From positions 4,340,001 to 4,404,000 of the forward strand of contig CM065647.1 in assembly GCA_033220425.1 (NCBI GenBank): a DNA stretch of 64,000 nucleotides. Reading direction: 5' to 3'. Under the pieces are notes generated by a model. The model ran no database searches. It was not told the DNA's origin and saw only the letters and a list, made by a program, of their open reading frames with translations. Both the position numbers and the translations under genes were made by a program. This DNA is from Lepraria neglecta. Lineage: Eukaryota > Ascomycota > Lecanoromycetes > Lecanorales > Stereocaulaceae. Positions 21,232 through 31,733 of the stretch are shown here, piece by piece. Position 1 is the first letter of the stretch. Each line of letters opens with the position of its first letter.

Positions 21232-22357
21232 TTATCTGGGATATTCCCTTTTAAATCGTGCTTTCAGGTGTATGTAATCCTCCTCTACCTCCGCTGATTC
21301 CTGCCGGAGGTTATTGGCGGTGCATGAATCGGTCATTTGTGCAAGTGGCAGCAGGGCGTTCGCAACACTAGCGGTCCTGTTATAGCACGATTCCAGGTTC
21401 TCAGCATATGCGATAGTGACTCTTAATTTCTGTTGAAGCTGGGAAATCCGTAGTTGTGCCCCAGAATCTGCTGGTGATGACGATCTGGCGAACCGATTCT
21501 GGGAACTAAAACGCGAGGTTATTGAAGTCTGTCGATGTGGTTCCGGGGTAATCGTGTTCGAAGAATAAGAACTCGCAGGTGTAAGGTGTTGATACCTTGC
21601 AGGCGCTCCGCGTTTGAAAGCTGGTGATTCTCGGGAATATCTTGGAGTAGAGGTAGGCTCTCGATGCCCAGGAAAAGCTTCGTCGGGATCAGTTGCTGCT
21701 TGGACAATACCTCGAAGTGCGTTGGCGCCCGGGTCTTGACGGTAGGATTGGCGAGGAACAGGCCCCGAAGCATCCAGGCTGTGTGGCCCCCGGCGTTGTC
21801 TCTTGGTTTTATGGGCAACGTAAATGTCATCGTAGTCTTCCAAGTCGTTGTCACCGGACTTGCTGGTTTCTGAGGTTTCTGAAAACTGCTCCAGCTGCCG
21901 TTCCTCCGAGGCTGTTGCCGGTTGATCAGTTGCGGATTTCTTCGGTGGCTTCATACCTTGGATTGCTGGTTGAGTCTCCATTGCGGAGTCTTTTGTTTTG
22001 GTATTGTCGCCTCCTTTCTCCTCCCCGGGGGGCATCTTTGCCTAAGACCTCCCAGTCTCGCGTAATGTAGTCGCCAGCACTGCATATACTCCCTAGGACG
22101 GTGGGGCTATTAGGTCCCAGGCTCTGTTCCCTCTTCATCCTATCGAGAGTTGGTTTGTTGGGCTTCCGAACTAATCCCATCCGGGCACCTATATCTCCGT
22201 GAAGTTCAATTCCGCCGTAGATGATAAATCTTGTGATTCCCTCAGCATCGATGTCCACCGCCGGCCGACCTGAGGCTAAAGATTGTGCGGGCAATTTTCC
22301 TGTGGCCGTGAAATCGAACTTGTGGTTGACCTTGCGGTTTCCGATGTCGAGCCTCAT
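21232..22357 (-). CDS. Unknown fungal protein, two exons
   Basis: Exons 22357-22100 and 22041-21232 join in phase 0 into 355 residues if a 58-nt intron (GTCCTA...CTTAG) is removed. The donor is weak, but the junction restores the frame, P-N-S-P-T then A-K-M-P-P-G. The first ~85 residues look folded, with G-I-T-R-F-I-I-Y-G-G-I-E-L-H-G. The middle is Ser/Pro/Arg-rich and disordered, with a basic patch K-T-K-R-Q-R-R-G that could be a nuclear signal. The last ~70 residues form a probable coiled coil (R-I-S-Q-L-Q-Q-K-L-R). I recognise no family. It is intact although it lies between two helicase relics. Confidence 0.55.
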
Positions 22358-23159
22358 TGCCCAATATTTGTAATAGTCAGGTAAGAAGAGAAGAACAAGG
22401 ACGAGGGGGATGTTTATGTATATTCAATGGGAGAAGGGATCATTGATGCTCGGTGTCGTTGGTGTTAACGTTGGAGCTGATTGTTGGGAAGAAGAGAGGG
22501 GAACTGTTGGGGGTTTATATCCTGGAGGATGCCGACTGGAAGAGATAAGTGAATGGAAGAGAATGGCGTCGGTCAATGGAAGGGAAATGGCAAACCAGTG
22601 ATGACGGACGTGGCGAAGAGGAAGATTGGGGCAATAAGTGATAAGCATGACAGGAAGATACCGGCGAAAAAGTGACCTAATTGTTCGATATTTCTTTCGT
22701 GATTTCACCCCAATTGTCGACTAACATCTCATCGACAATCCCCAACTCATTCTTGCCACTTCATTCTCCAAGGCTCTAACGCTCCTCAGCTCCTTCCCAG
22801 CCGCCCTTCACTTCTACATTCCGCTAGCACATTGCCCTTCATCCATGCTACTTCGCGCTCTAAACCAGTCACATTGGCCTCAATCCTAGTGGGATTTCTA
22901 TGCTACTTCACTGACATCCCTTGAAGCATTATGATTATTTCGCCCGCTCTCCCTATACCGTACCTTAATCTGTGAATTACCGTTCACTCTCCCTATCTTT
23001 CTATTACGCCATCCATCGCTGATGCTATTCACTTCGAGAAGAATCTCTATCCGATTAGCATCCTCTAGGATATAAATCCCTAACATTCCTCCCTTCTTTT
23101 CTTCCCAACCATCCAGCTCCAACACCAACAAAGCGAGAAGCACGCGGAGAAAGAGGCTT
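22358..23159. repeat. Gene-free stretch with an inverted repeat (22458-22580 / 23005-23131)
   Basis: The arm at 22458-22580 (plus) matches the complement of 23005-23131, sharing GTTGGTGTT, GGTTGGGAAGAA-like and TTTATATCCT(A/G)GAGGATGC. The spacer is about 425 bases. No gene is supported. Confidence 0.6.
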
Positions 23160-24576
23160 CCTTCGAAGGTGACCAAGATCATGAATTGCGGCTTGTGGAA
23201 GTCTTCGCCAAGCATGGTTGATCAGGTTCCTCATCTAAGCTTCAAAATGATTTACTGATAGACTCTAGGTTCCGGAAAGACGAAAGCGTATTGCATCCCC
23301 ATTGTAGAGTGGCTGCTGGCGGAAAACAAAGTTGAAGAAGAGCTGCAGCGGCCTCGACCCTTAGCCCATGACACCCCCTTTCCGCTGGAACTGGCACCGC
23401 ATTAGCAGAACCTTTAGTGCTGATCCTTTGTGCCTGTCCGAGAGCTTGTTGGTCAGGTGCTCCATGAGCTGATTGCGTTGACTGTCGCTACCGACATCTG
23501 TCCACGGGTCGCCACCGGCGGCCATCCAAAGCAACTCCAGGAAGAGCTACTGCAGAACGTTGCCACATGCTATTGAGCTCGCCAGGCCGTCTCATCGACT
23601 TGTCGAATAGCATCTCCCCGACTGGCCAGAAGGCTTTGTCGGTGAAGAAATTCGAACTCGTTGTCATGGACGAAGCGGACCAGTAGTTGGACAATGAATG
23701 GGCTTCGCAAGTCCAAGTCATCGAGGATGCCCTCACTCCAAATAACGCCTACCATTGATTTTTTCCTCTTAGTGTTCCGAAGAGCACAAAAAGCGAGCAA
23801 AGACGTTTTGTCGTGACGCCAACTCAGCTTTGGATATGGACTATGACCTGCCTATTGACAACGACCCCCAGCGATACACTCTCGTCGAGTAGGAGTTCAT
23901 CGAGGTGCCCACTGAAAATAGCAAGCGTCTACATGCCCTCGAGGAGCGTTTTTATATTGTCTGGCGCGAGAAGGCCTTAATCTTGGTGAATCACTGCGAA
24001 GATGTTGATGCCATTTTCGGTTTTCTTTGGAGCCAAAGCCCACCAATTCCAACAGGTGAGGTCCACGGCCTTGTTCCCTCAACTTGGCGCGAACAAGCCA
24101 TCAGTTCATTCGAGCGTGGACATGTCTACATCCTCGTGGCAACAATCGGTATCTGTTGGCGTGGCCAAAACTTCAAAGGTGTTCAGCGCTTGATCTTCTT
24201 CACCCTGCCATGAACTTTACCTCAGTACGCGTTCTCCCTGGGTCGAGTTGGGCGCGTCGGCAACCCCGCTAAATATCTTGTGCATTATATACTCAAGGAC
24301 AAAGGCATCAATAAGGACTTGGAGAATTTCCTGATCAAGAATCGTCAGCCACTTGAGAAGATTCCACCACGTCTCGTTGAAGTATCTAGCAATGAGACCA
24401 CCGATGGAGGTTCGGTCGAGCCCGCTGGTAACACTTCTGAAGAAGCAGTCACGGCGTCCGCGCAGGGTGAGAGGTCTAGTGGTCCTACGACGCCTGTTGA
24501 GGGAGATGGAGGTTCGGTTGCGCGCGCGAAAATCATTGCTGAAGAAGCAGCTATGACGTCCGGGAGAAAGGGTTAG
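23160..24576 (+). pseudogene. Relic of a DEAD-box RNA helicase
   Basis: Pieces in several frames follow the order of a DEAD-box helicase. G-S-G-K-T-K-A-Y-C-I-P is motif I near 23272, M-D-E-A-D-Q is motif II near 23669, then come V-A-T-I-G-I-C-W-R-G (motif V region) near 24140 and G-R-V-G-R-V-G-N (motif VI) near 24250. The codon after D-E-A-D-Q is TAG where CAG would fit, and further stops and frame changes interrupt the rest. The C-terminal tail holds two ~30-residue repeats beginning D-G-G-S-V. Intact relatives unwind RNA in translation or ribosome assembly. The number of breaks rules out function as one protein. Confidence 0.8.
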
Positions 24577-25719
24577 AGTGAACCTGTGACGAATACCGAT
24601 GGTGTGAAATGGAGATCGGTTATGGTCTGGCTGTTGGATACACCTTTGGGAGCTTCTGATGTATGGCAGGGTATTTCATTCTCGTGTTTGGTGTGCTAAT
24701 CAAAAGAACCCTGAGGATAGTATTCACGTAGAATGCTACATAAGTATCTTCCATAGCGATATCCACTGCATGGGACCAAACACCTCGTCTCAATGCTTGG
24801 CAAGGAACATCAAAATTGCCTAACTTCAACGTCGTATAAATTTACGTCTATATAATAAAGTTTTAATCCTTTTAATTCTAAAAGTTCATAAACATCTAAG
24901 GAATAGTAAAGTTGCGACTGTGAGGCGCCAAGACTCAGCCCCTGAAACGAGGTGCTAGCCATGCAGGGGATAATGTCAAGCACTATTCTCGGTCGAACAA
25001 TCTCGCTCCCTTAAACCGCAGAGAAATTCTCTCGTTGACTTAGCAGACTGTTTCATTCTCCGCACGCGACGTTCATGTCACGTCTCTATAGTTATTATTG
25101 TGCATTTGTCACGGAAAGAGCACGGAGCTGGCCCATGAAAGATATTCGACCTGGTTCTGCGGAGATAAACGGATGCTCTAGTGTGGTCGAGGCGACTTGT
25201 TCCAGCAGAAGTGATTGAAAGCTCGCCAATCTAGTCATGAGACAAAAGTGATTTGAATTGGTGCAAGACTTGGGGATTGCATTCCCAGGACTGATAGAGT
25301 TGGAATTGGCGACTTTTCAACTTCGATATCATGATTAGATGCCGAAACCTTTGTGAGTCGAGCAGGGCTCCGTGAACTCTGAGCTCGAATGAGCTGACTA
25401 GCAGCCAGATTTGCTAGAATTAAAGCACGAAGTGTCGAATTCTCAGCTCCGTTAAGCGGATATGCTGCCCTATTTGTTGATGGTCAAGCAGAGATTGTCA
25501 AATCCGGAACTCGGATGAGTTTATTGGATGCCGTTATCGTTGTTGGTTGAGAGGGAGTGCCATGGTCTGCGCTCAGTCTTACTACTAATTGTCGTCATAC
25601 CTTAATAGGTAGGAGAGCGAGACTCTACAAAGCCAACGGGTTTCGAGCTGCGAGTACGCCATATTCAGCTCAACGATTACCAGGAGAGTATCAAAATAAT
25701 GACCCGTCGAGTGACAGAT
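24577..25719. other. Gene-free stretch
   Basis: AT-rich with many short frames; no gene, structured RNA or repeat was recognised. Confidence 0.45.
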
Positions 25720-27130
25720 ACCTAACATCTGAAAAAATTTGAGCAGCAATGTAAACAACTCGGGCTCAAAGCCTAGATTGAATGTTACATCTTTCGACGT
25801 GTTGATGATGCTCGTAAGCCGACTGCTTCCAAGACAGCCTCAGCCAACCAAGACGTCAACAAAGTCACAGATAAATCATCTTGCATCCATGAGGTTGTGA
25901 GTGATGATGTCCGTGAGTCGATCTCATTCAAGGCTGCCACCATTGAGGGAACCGTCGACAAAGCCACCGGTAAAGTATCTAGCATCCACGAGAGTGTTAG
26001 TGATGGGGCTCGTGAGCCGACAGCTTCCAAGACTCGTCTGACCAAGCCAACCGTCGACAAACCCACTGTCAAAACATCTAGCATCCATGAGGTTGTTAGT
26101 GATAACATCCGTGCGCTACCCTTTTTCAAGGCCGCTCCGACCAAAGCACCCAAGACTGAGCACGCCTTCAACGACTGGAATGGCGTCTCACCGGACAATC
26201 CCATCGCCGCTGCTACCGGACCTTGTCTACCACTTCGACCAATTTTCAAACAAAACATGGTAAAGAAGTCACCCGAGTCCTGTTTCGAGCCAGGGAAGAG
26301 CTCATCACAGTCAAAGCCAATGAAGTCACGATCCGTCCTTAAGTTCCCATTCGGATGTCTCGAGCTGCTCGCAACTCGCATGGAGAAATCTACCAATTCC
26401 TCTGACAAAGCCTGGCAATATTCCCTAAGCCATCTGAAGAACGTCGATTTCGTCAGTGCATGGGACCGCGTCATATATTTGCTAGACACTGGGAGCATCC
26501 GCGCCTTATCCTAAACAAGCAAAGCTATGTACAATCGCGTCAACTGTCAACTCATCCACTGGTACGAGATCTACTCCCGCAACGAAGGCTACCACAACGA
26601 AGCCTCAGAATGCCTCTGATGCTGGCTCCAACAACTAAAAATATGTATACGTCACCACCGATTCGTCTGTCAACAAGCTCGGAGCTTGGAACGCCTTCTC
26701 GCCACAGAATCCTATCCCTCTAACTCGCGCATCAACTGCAGCACCACCACTTAGGCGGATGATCAAGAAGACGGTTTCCAGGAAGATATCGGAGTCAGCA
26801 TCAGACTCGGGGCCGGCGACGAAAGCACCCACTCCGTCATCCTAATACCTCAATCGCGATGTCATGTACTGGTCGGAGCTCCACAAAGTCTTCGAAGTTA
26901 CCGACTCCAACTCGACTGGGCAAGAGACACGCGTTCGTGCTACTGACGAGTTCATCAGTCGGGCGCCAGCATGGAAGTTTGTAATAGCTGGACCGCGTTT
27001 GGACGACCGAGAGCGCACAGCAGGCTCGCGAACAAGAGGCGTCGTCCGGGCAGAGAACCTACACCATGTTGCACAACTTGACTACGCTCGCATCCAATCA
27101 CCCAAAGCTCATCACAGAGCTCGTGTTTGA
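25720..27130 (+). pseudogene. Gene relic with 33-residue tandem repeats, family unknown
   Basis: An open frame at 25775-26514, preceded by a TAG near 25774, carries three to four copies of a 99-base unit coding roughly V-x-D-x-x-R-E-x-x-x-x-K-x, then T-V-D-K, then S-S-I-H-E. After the repeats comes W-N-G-V-S-P-D-N-P-I-A (about 26180). A related segment W-N-A-F-S-P-Q-N-P-I-P occurs in another frame at about 26690, so a larger unit is duplicated too. A third readable stretch at 26864-27130 (Y-W-S-E-L-H-K-V-F-E-V-T) is in frame with the second across one TAA. The frames do not join into one open gene. I do not recognise the protein; repeats of this sort suggest a surface or scaffold protein, but that is a guess. 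Confidence 0.5.
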
Positions 27131-27570
27131 TCGGGTCGATATGCTCTCACCAAGGATGGTCGCAGAGACTGGTCTCGCTGATTTCCCAGCTTTGCAGCGT
27201 GTATAATTTTTGTACGTGCAGCAACCGAATGCTGGCACAAGTCAGCCGGCCTTGCACCATGCTCTCCTGTTTGCTCGCTTGGGCAGAAGCTTCCCGCTAC
27301 CAGAAGGACCCCTTCAATGAGCTCTTTGTCAACAATATGAAGACCGACCCTCAGTTCCAAAAGGACCTGGAGGCATGGATCAATATTGGGCACCCGAAGC
27401 TCCATGGTCCCATGAAAATCCTTACCTTAGACCACGCGCATCCCATAAAACATCAACACTCGCACCGCGCTCTCGTCATCACGTATATCACACCAGATCA
27501 TGTGACCGCATATTAACTACAGTTGACATTGGCACGACATACACATTCATATCGCAGAACGCTATTGAAC
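27131..27570. other. Possible continuation of the repeat-gene relic
   Basis: A 129-codon open frame (27127-27516) includes S-R-Y-Q-K-D-P-F-N-E-L-F and looks coding in part, but it connects to nothing by a clear splice. It may be more of the same relic. Confidence 0.3.
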
Positions 27571-27862
27571 ATGGCACCGCGTAAACCCAAGGCCCTCACC
27601 ACTGCGGAAAAGCAGGTTCAGTTGACGGACGCCCTCGGTACGCCGGAGAAGGCCAAACCAGCCAAGCCACAACGGCGGGATGGTAGCTGATGACTATTAC
27701 GAGTACGTCACAGCCGCGAGCAATGACATTATCGACCATGTACTCAACGCTATAAACCTGAAGGTCGAAGGCAAAGTCTATGGCGAACGACTCCAATATG
27801 GCGAAGCAACAGCCCGAATGCTTCGGTTGTTCATTGGGAATGCCTGGTCTGTGCTATCCTAA
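27571..27862 (+). pseudogene. Two overlapping small frames, possibly one frameshifted gene
   Basis: The first frame (27571-27690) starts ATG GCA CCG CGT and gives M-A-P-R-K-P-K-A-L-T-T-A-E-K, basic and Lys/Pro-rich. The second (27680-27862, ATG at 27680) gives D-D-Y-Y-E-Y-V-T-A-A-S-N-D and ends N-A-W-S-V-L-S. They overlap by 11 bases in different frames. One single-base change would make a protein of about 97 residues, so this may be a frameshifted small gene or two unrelated frames. No family was recognised. Confidence 0.3.
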
Positions 27863-30405
27863 AGCACAATAAGGGTTGGACGATAATCCAATGTGCTACG
27901 CATGCAGCGCTGAGGGTGATGTCTTCTTCCGAGAGATAGCAGGCCACACCTAGGGCCATTTGATCAGATAAAGTTTATACTGAATGGTGGAACAGCGCAG
28001 TACTTTTTTGCAACGAGTATGAGTCGAGAAGGAAGAACTTACCTCACAGTATATAGTGTCGCAACGAAAATGATTGAGAAACCCAATACCAAGTGTCCAC
28101 GTAGCGAACATAATGAAATTGATGGTGATAATGAACTGTTGCACCTTTTTATGCCTCAACACGTGTGGTTTCCGATGCAGATCCGTAATATTTGACCCTT
28201 TGAGCCATTGAAACGTGCAGAATTGCCGCATTGCCACAACTTTCAACCACAAAGTAAATGAATTCGCAAACTCAGAGCTGGTACACTCCTTGTGGCAGGG
28301 GCAACGCTATCTATATAGGACGTTGTACACAAGCAAAAACCAAGATAACAATGAACAAATGCAACATCAGCATCGAACTCTCGAGATGCAAAAAGCTCAC
28401 TCCCCGTCGGGAGTTACGAAAAACACCAAGCACGGCCATTTACCAAGCTGGCATTGCGGCACAACAGTAAGGTGGCTGTTGCTGCAGTACTGCCAGATTC
28501 CCCGCGGGGACGAAAGTGGAGTGCTTATTTTAAGGTTTGAACAAAAGCTTCAACATCACAAGAAATTGAGCACACATTTGGCACATTATCGAGAAGATAG
28601 ATATTTTGCGTGCCCCTCCGTACTCACGTGTGTATCTAAACTGCAAATCCCTCGCAAATCTCCTCCAATATTCGTCAAAGCAATGGAGGCGAGTGCAAGT
28701 GCCTTCATGGCAATTTGAGCCTTCCAAAAGTTTACCATTTCACTCATAACGCTTCCAGTTCCTCCATTGCCGTCCTGATGGTACAGATGCTGCTTGGTAT
28801 TCCTACCAAGCCGTCGTTTGGACTTGTCGTGCATTCGCCAAGACTTAATTCTCACTAGCGCAGCCCTAGCAAGCGGAAACATCCTAGCGAGCCGAATCAG
28901 CATGAACTCTGGCTTGATCCTTGGACGACACTCCATCAATGGGATTCCCTCTTCCTACGACATGTCCTCTTCCATCCAGATACACTTCTGAGGACGTGCT
29001 GTAACCACCGCGTCACCTCTGAGAGAATCTTACGGCCCGAAAGCTTCCCTTCTTCAGTGCCTCAGCTCTCTTTTGTCGGCTGCTTTCTTCTACAACTTGT
29101 ATGATCTACTGCTTTTCGGGTTTTCCCATGAATTCAGAGTTGCTGAAGCACCTACTCAAGACAGATTCGACTCGAGTGTCGGATGCTGAGTGGCCTGCTT
29201 GGACAGCGCCGAGCATGATGAGCTAAGATGCCTCGATGGATGCAGTTTTGAAAGACCAAGGTCTCTAGAGTCTTTCATTGGGAAGAAATTCCAGGTGCTA
29301 AGGCTTCATCATTTCCATCTATATGCCATTTACTGTTTAGTGTTTACTCTATCTTCCACATCTACGAATAGGTCACCTACATTCTTTTCCTTTAAGGGCG
29401 TTCTTGTCCACACCCACAACATGAAGCAAACTCGTCCTCTGCATTGAATACGCACTAGCAGTAGCTGTAGTACAGGTCTTAAGCATACAAACGGATACAT
29501 AAAGTCCGTCAATGTAGACTCTAGACACTTGTACTCTTCTATTGTAGTAGCCTGATGTGCATGAATAGCCGGACTTGCACCCATGAGCAGCTTGTCCTCT
29601 GATCCAGGGGTCACTATTCTGAGTTCTTTCTCCAAATTTGAAGAAGTTGTTGCGTGCACCTCCAAGAATGGTGGCAAAATTTTGTGGATAACCGTTGCCA
29701 AGCCTTTCAGTTTAACTTCGGATGAATCCCGTGCGGAGAATTGGCAGCCGTTGCGCCTACGGGTTGAGGCAGTAGAAACGGCCTTTAGGCTATTTCAACG
29801 ACATGTTTACTTTGCATGTTTACTCCTTCCATTGTCCTGCCGCTGAATTCCAAGTACTTCACGTTGTGCCTCAAGTCTGCGTCCCAGGCTCTAGCGAGTA
29901 TCTGTGTGTACTCTGCTGCATCCTGCTGCATCAATTATGCAGCTATAGCAAGGAATCATTTTCTACAATCTGTACTTTCTCAATTATGATGTCTCTTTAC
30001 GCAGCATGCATCTAATTCTAGGCTTCAACGTCCTGCTACATCTCTCCGCAAAGGTTCGTAGCGATCCTGCTGCCGTATGGCGCTTTAAAACTTGCGCGTT
30101 GCGTGATTGCGAGCTCTAAAGAAACCTTACTCTTAGCAGCTAGCGTAGCAGACTTCAATTGTTAGGGTCTTTGGCCTGAAACCCATTTAGAGCACGGTGA
30201 GGGTGTGACTGGACGTGAATATGCTAAAAATTGCTGTGTATTCAATTGATATCTATTCTCCCATGTCTCCCTCGAGGTTTCCATCCGGGACTTGACTTGC
30301 TGGTGCTTGTTTACCTTATGAGAGACGAAGGTGTAGGGCTCCTTCCCTAGAATCCGATACTCTGGTACGGCGCCACTAGTAGGAGAAAAAAAAATTCCTA
30401 CAGAG
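27863..30405. other. Long gene-free stretch
   Basis: About 2.5 kb with one dispersed repeat at 28348-28465. A minus-strand frame of 123 codons at 29330-29701 has no recognisable features. Nothing else was seen. Confidence 0.45.
28348..28465 (+). repeat. Dispersed repeat, copy B
   Basis: Partner of 18888-18993 in inverted orientation. Shared blocks include ATCGAACTCTC, TGCAAAAAGCTCACT, GTCGGGAGTTACG and TTTACCA(A/G)GCTGGC. Confidence 0.65.
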
Positions 30406-30530
30406 TATTTAAAAGATTCCCTCCCCCAAAAATTTCAATTTTTCTTTTCTTTTTTCCCCCATCGAACTCATTGATCTCTCTCCTCACACACACACACACA
30501 CACACACATCATCATCATCATCACTACACA
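30406..30530 (+). promoter_or_regulatory. Probable core promoter and 5' leader of the next gene
   Basis: A TATA-like TATTTAAAA lies at 30406-30414, followed by a pyrimidine-rich tract (about 30420-30480), a CA repeat (30485-30508) and an ATC repeat up to 30523. The start codon has the good context CACAATGA. The dinucleotide repeat lies in the leader and would vary its length. Confidence 0.5.
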
Positions 30531-31733
30531 ATGACTTCGATCTCTTTCTCTCTCTCTCGTGCTTTTACAGCCATGATCGGTCATGCTGTAACCTTGCGCA
30601 AGAATACTCCTCTGTCTCGCCAACAGAGTGGTATTGTTTCAAATGTCAACAAAATCGTCACCGCAGTCAACTCAAAACCTACTGCGTCCAGGCTTCCTAT
30701 CAAGAGTGCTCTCAAGACCCGCCAAGTCTTGCCCCAGCACACATCACTGCCCAAGTCTCTTCCTGGTAATGTCTCGTCCGCCATCCGCGCTGCCGCCGCT
30801 GCCAAAATCCAGCAACGCCACGAACGCATTGTCGCCAAGCTTGCACCCGCCAACAAGAGACCCAAGCAATACCCTGTCAAAGCTACTCAGCCAGCTACTT
30901 CACCAGTCACAGCCACCACCACGCCAGCATCGACCATGTCAGCCCTCTCGATGCCGGCTCCAGTGTCATCCTCTGCTGCCGTCGCCCTAGCATCGACCCA
31001 GCCAACCCCCTCGATGTCATCCCAAGTCGCTACGCCAGCCATCGTGTCCAAGCCTCGAGAGTATCTCTTCCTCCCCGTCTGGGTTAAACGCAACTGGCGC
31101 CAGACTTGGTCGCACGATTGGGACCATGAACACATCACTTTCTTTGTGGACATATCCGACCACGTTTGGAGAGCTCCATCTCGCATTCCGTCAATCCCTA
31201 CCGGCCGGCGTCCTCGTCTTCCTGTCACAGCTCACCGGTACTCCCCAGTCTTCCTCCCACCTTGTCCGTTGCGATACAGAGGCAAACATCCCTATTGTCC
31301 TGGTCGACCTCGTGAACTAGACCAGCATGGCAACATCTATCGCAGTCCCTACGGACGCCCATGGCATGGCAAAGCTTGCACCTGCCATGGAGTGCTGCTC
31401 GACAATCACGAATACTGGATCCGGCCTGAGAACTGGGATACTACTCCTGCCGAGGAAGACGTCGATCCCCACCGCCCTCGCAAAGTCCGCTTCGCTGGCT
31501 CCGAAGTTGTCACTACCTTCGAGCCCTGGTACGAGGATGCCTGGGGCGACTTCGAGGACGTTCAAGACCCTGCTACTGAGGCCGACGACGACCTCGAGAT
31601 CCTCGCCCTCGACCTCAACACGCTATCCGTCGAAGCCTCACCATCATCGCCACCACCACCGCCAGCCAAAAGCGACTTTCAAAGTACCTTCGACAAGCTG
31701 ATGGCTGAGGGCTTTGACGACGACGAGGACTAA
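30531..31733 (+). CDS. Unknown 400-residue protein with a PP1-docking-like motif
   Basis: One uninterrupted exon. I start at 30531, not 30471, because the upstream in-frame ATG would translate the CA/ATC microsatellite into His/Thr runs. Residues 1-80 are basic and Ser/Thr-rich. Residues ~85-190 are Ala/Pro/Ser/Thr-rich and disordered. The middle (about 190-320) looks folded and is rich in Trp, Arg and Pro, with L-P-V-W-V-K-R-N-W-R-Q-T-W and W-H-G-K-A-C-T-C-H-G. Near residue 328 is R-P-R-K-V-R-F, which fits the K/R-V-x-F docking motif for protein phosphatase 1, just before an acidic tail with a poly-Pro run. I recognise no family. Codon use is strongly C-ending, as in the core genes, which supports a real gene. 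Confidence 0.7.
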   Translation: MTSISFSLSRAFTAMIGHAVTLRKNTPLSRQQSGIVSNVNKIVTAVNSKPTASRLPIKSALKTRQVLPQHTSLPKSLPGNVSSAIRAAAAAKIQQRHERIVAKLAPANKRPKQYPVKATQPATSPVTATTTPASTMSALSMPAPVSSSAAVALASTQPTPSMSSQVATPAIVSKPREYLFLPVWVKRNWRQTWSHDWDHEHITFFVDISDHVWRAPSRIPSIPTGRRPRLPVTAHRYSPVFLPPCPLRYRGKHPYCPGRPRELDQHGNIYRSPYGRPWHGKACTCHGVLLDNHEYWIRPENWDTTPAEEDVDPHRPRKVRFAGSEVVTTFEPWYEDAWGDFEDVQDPATEADDDLEILALDLNTLSVEASPSSPPPPPAKSDFQSTFDKLMAEGFDDDED

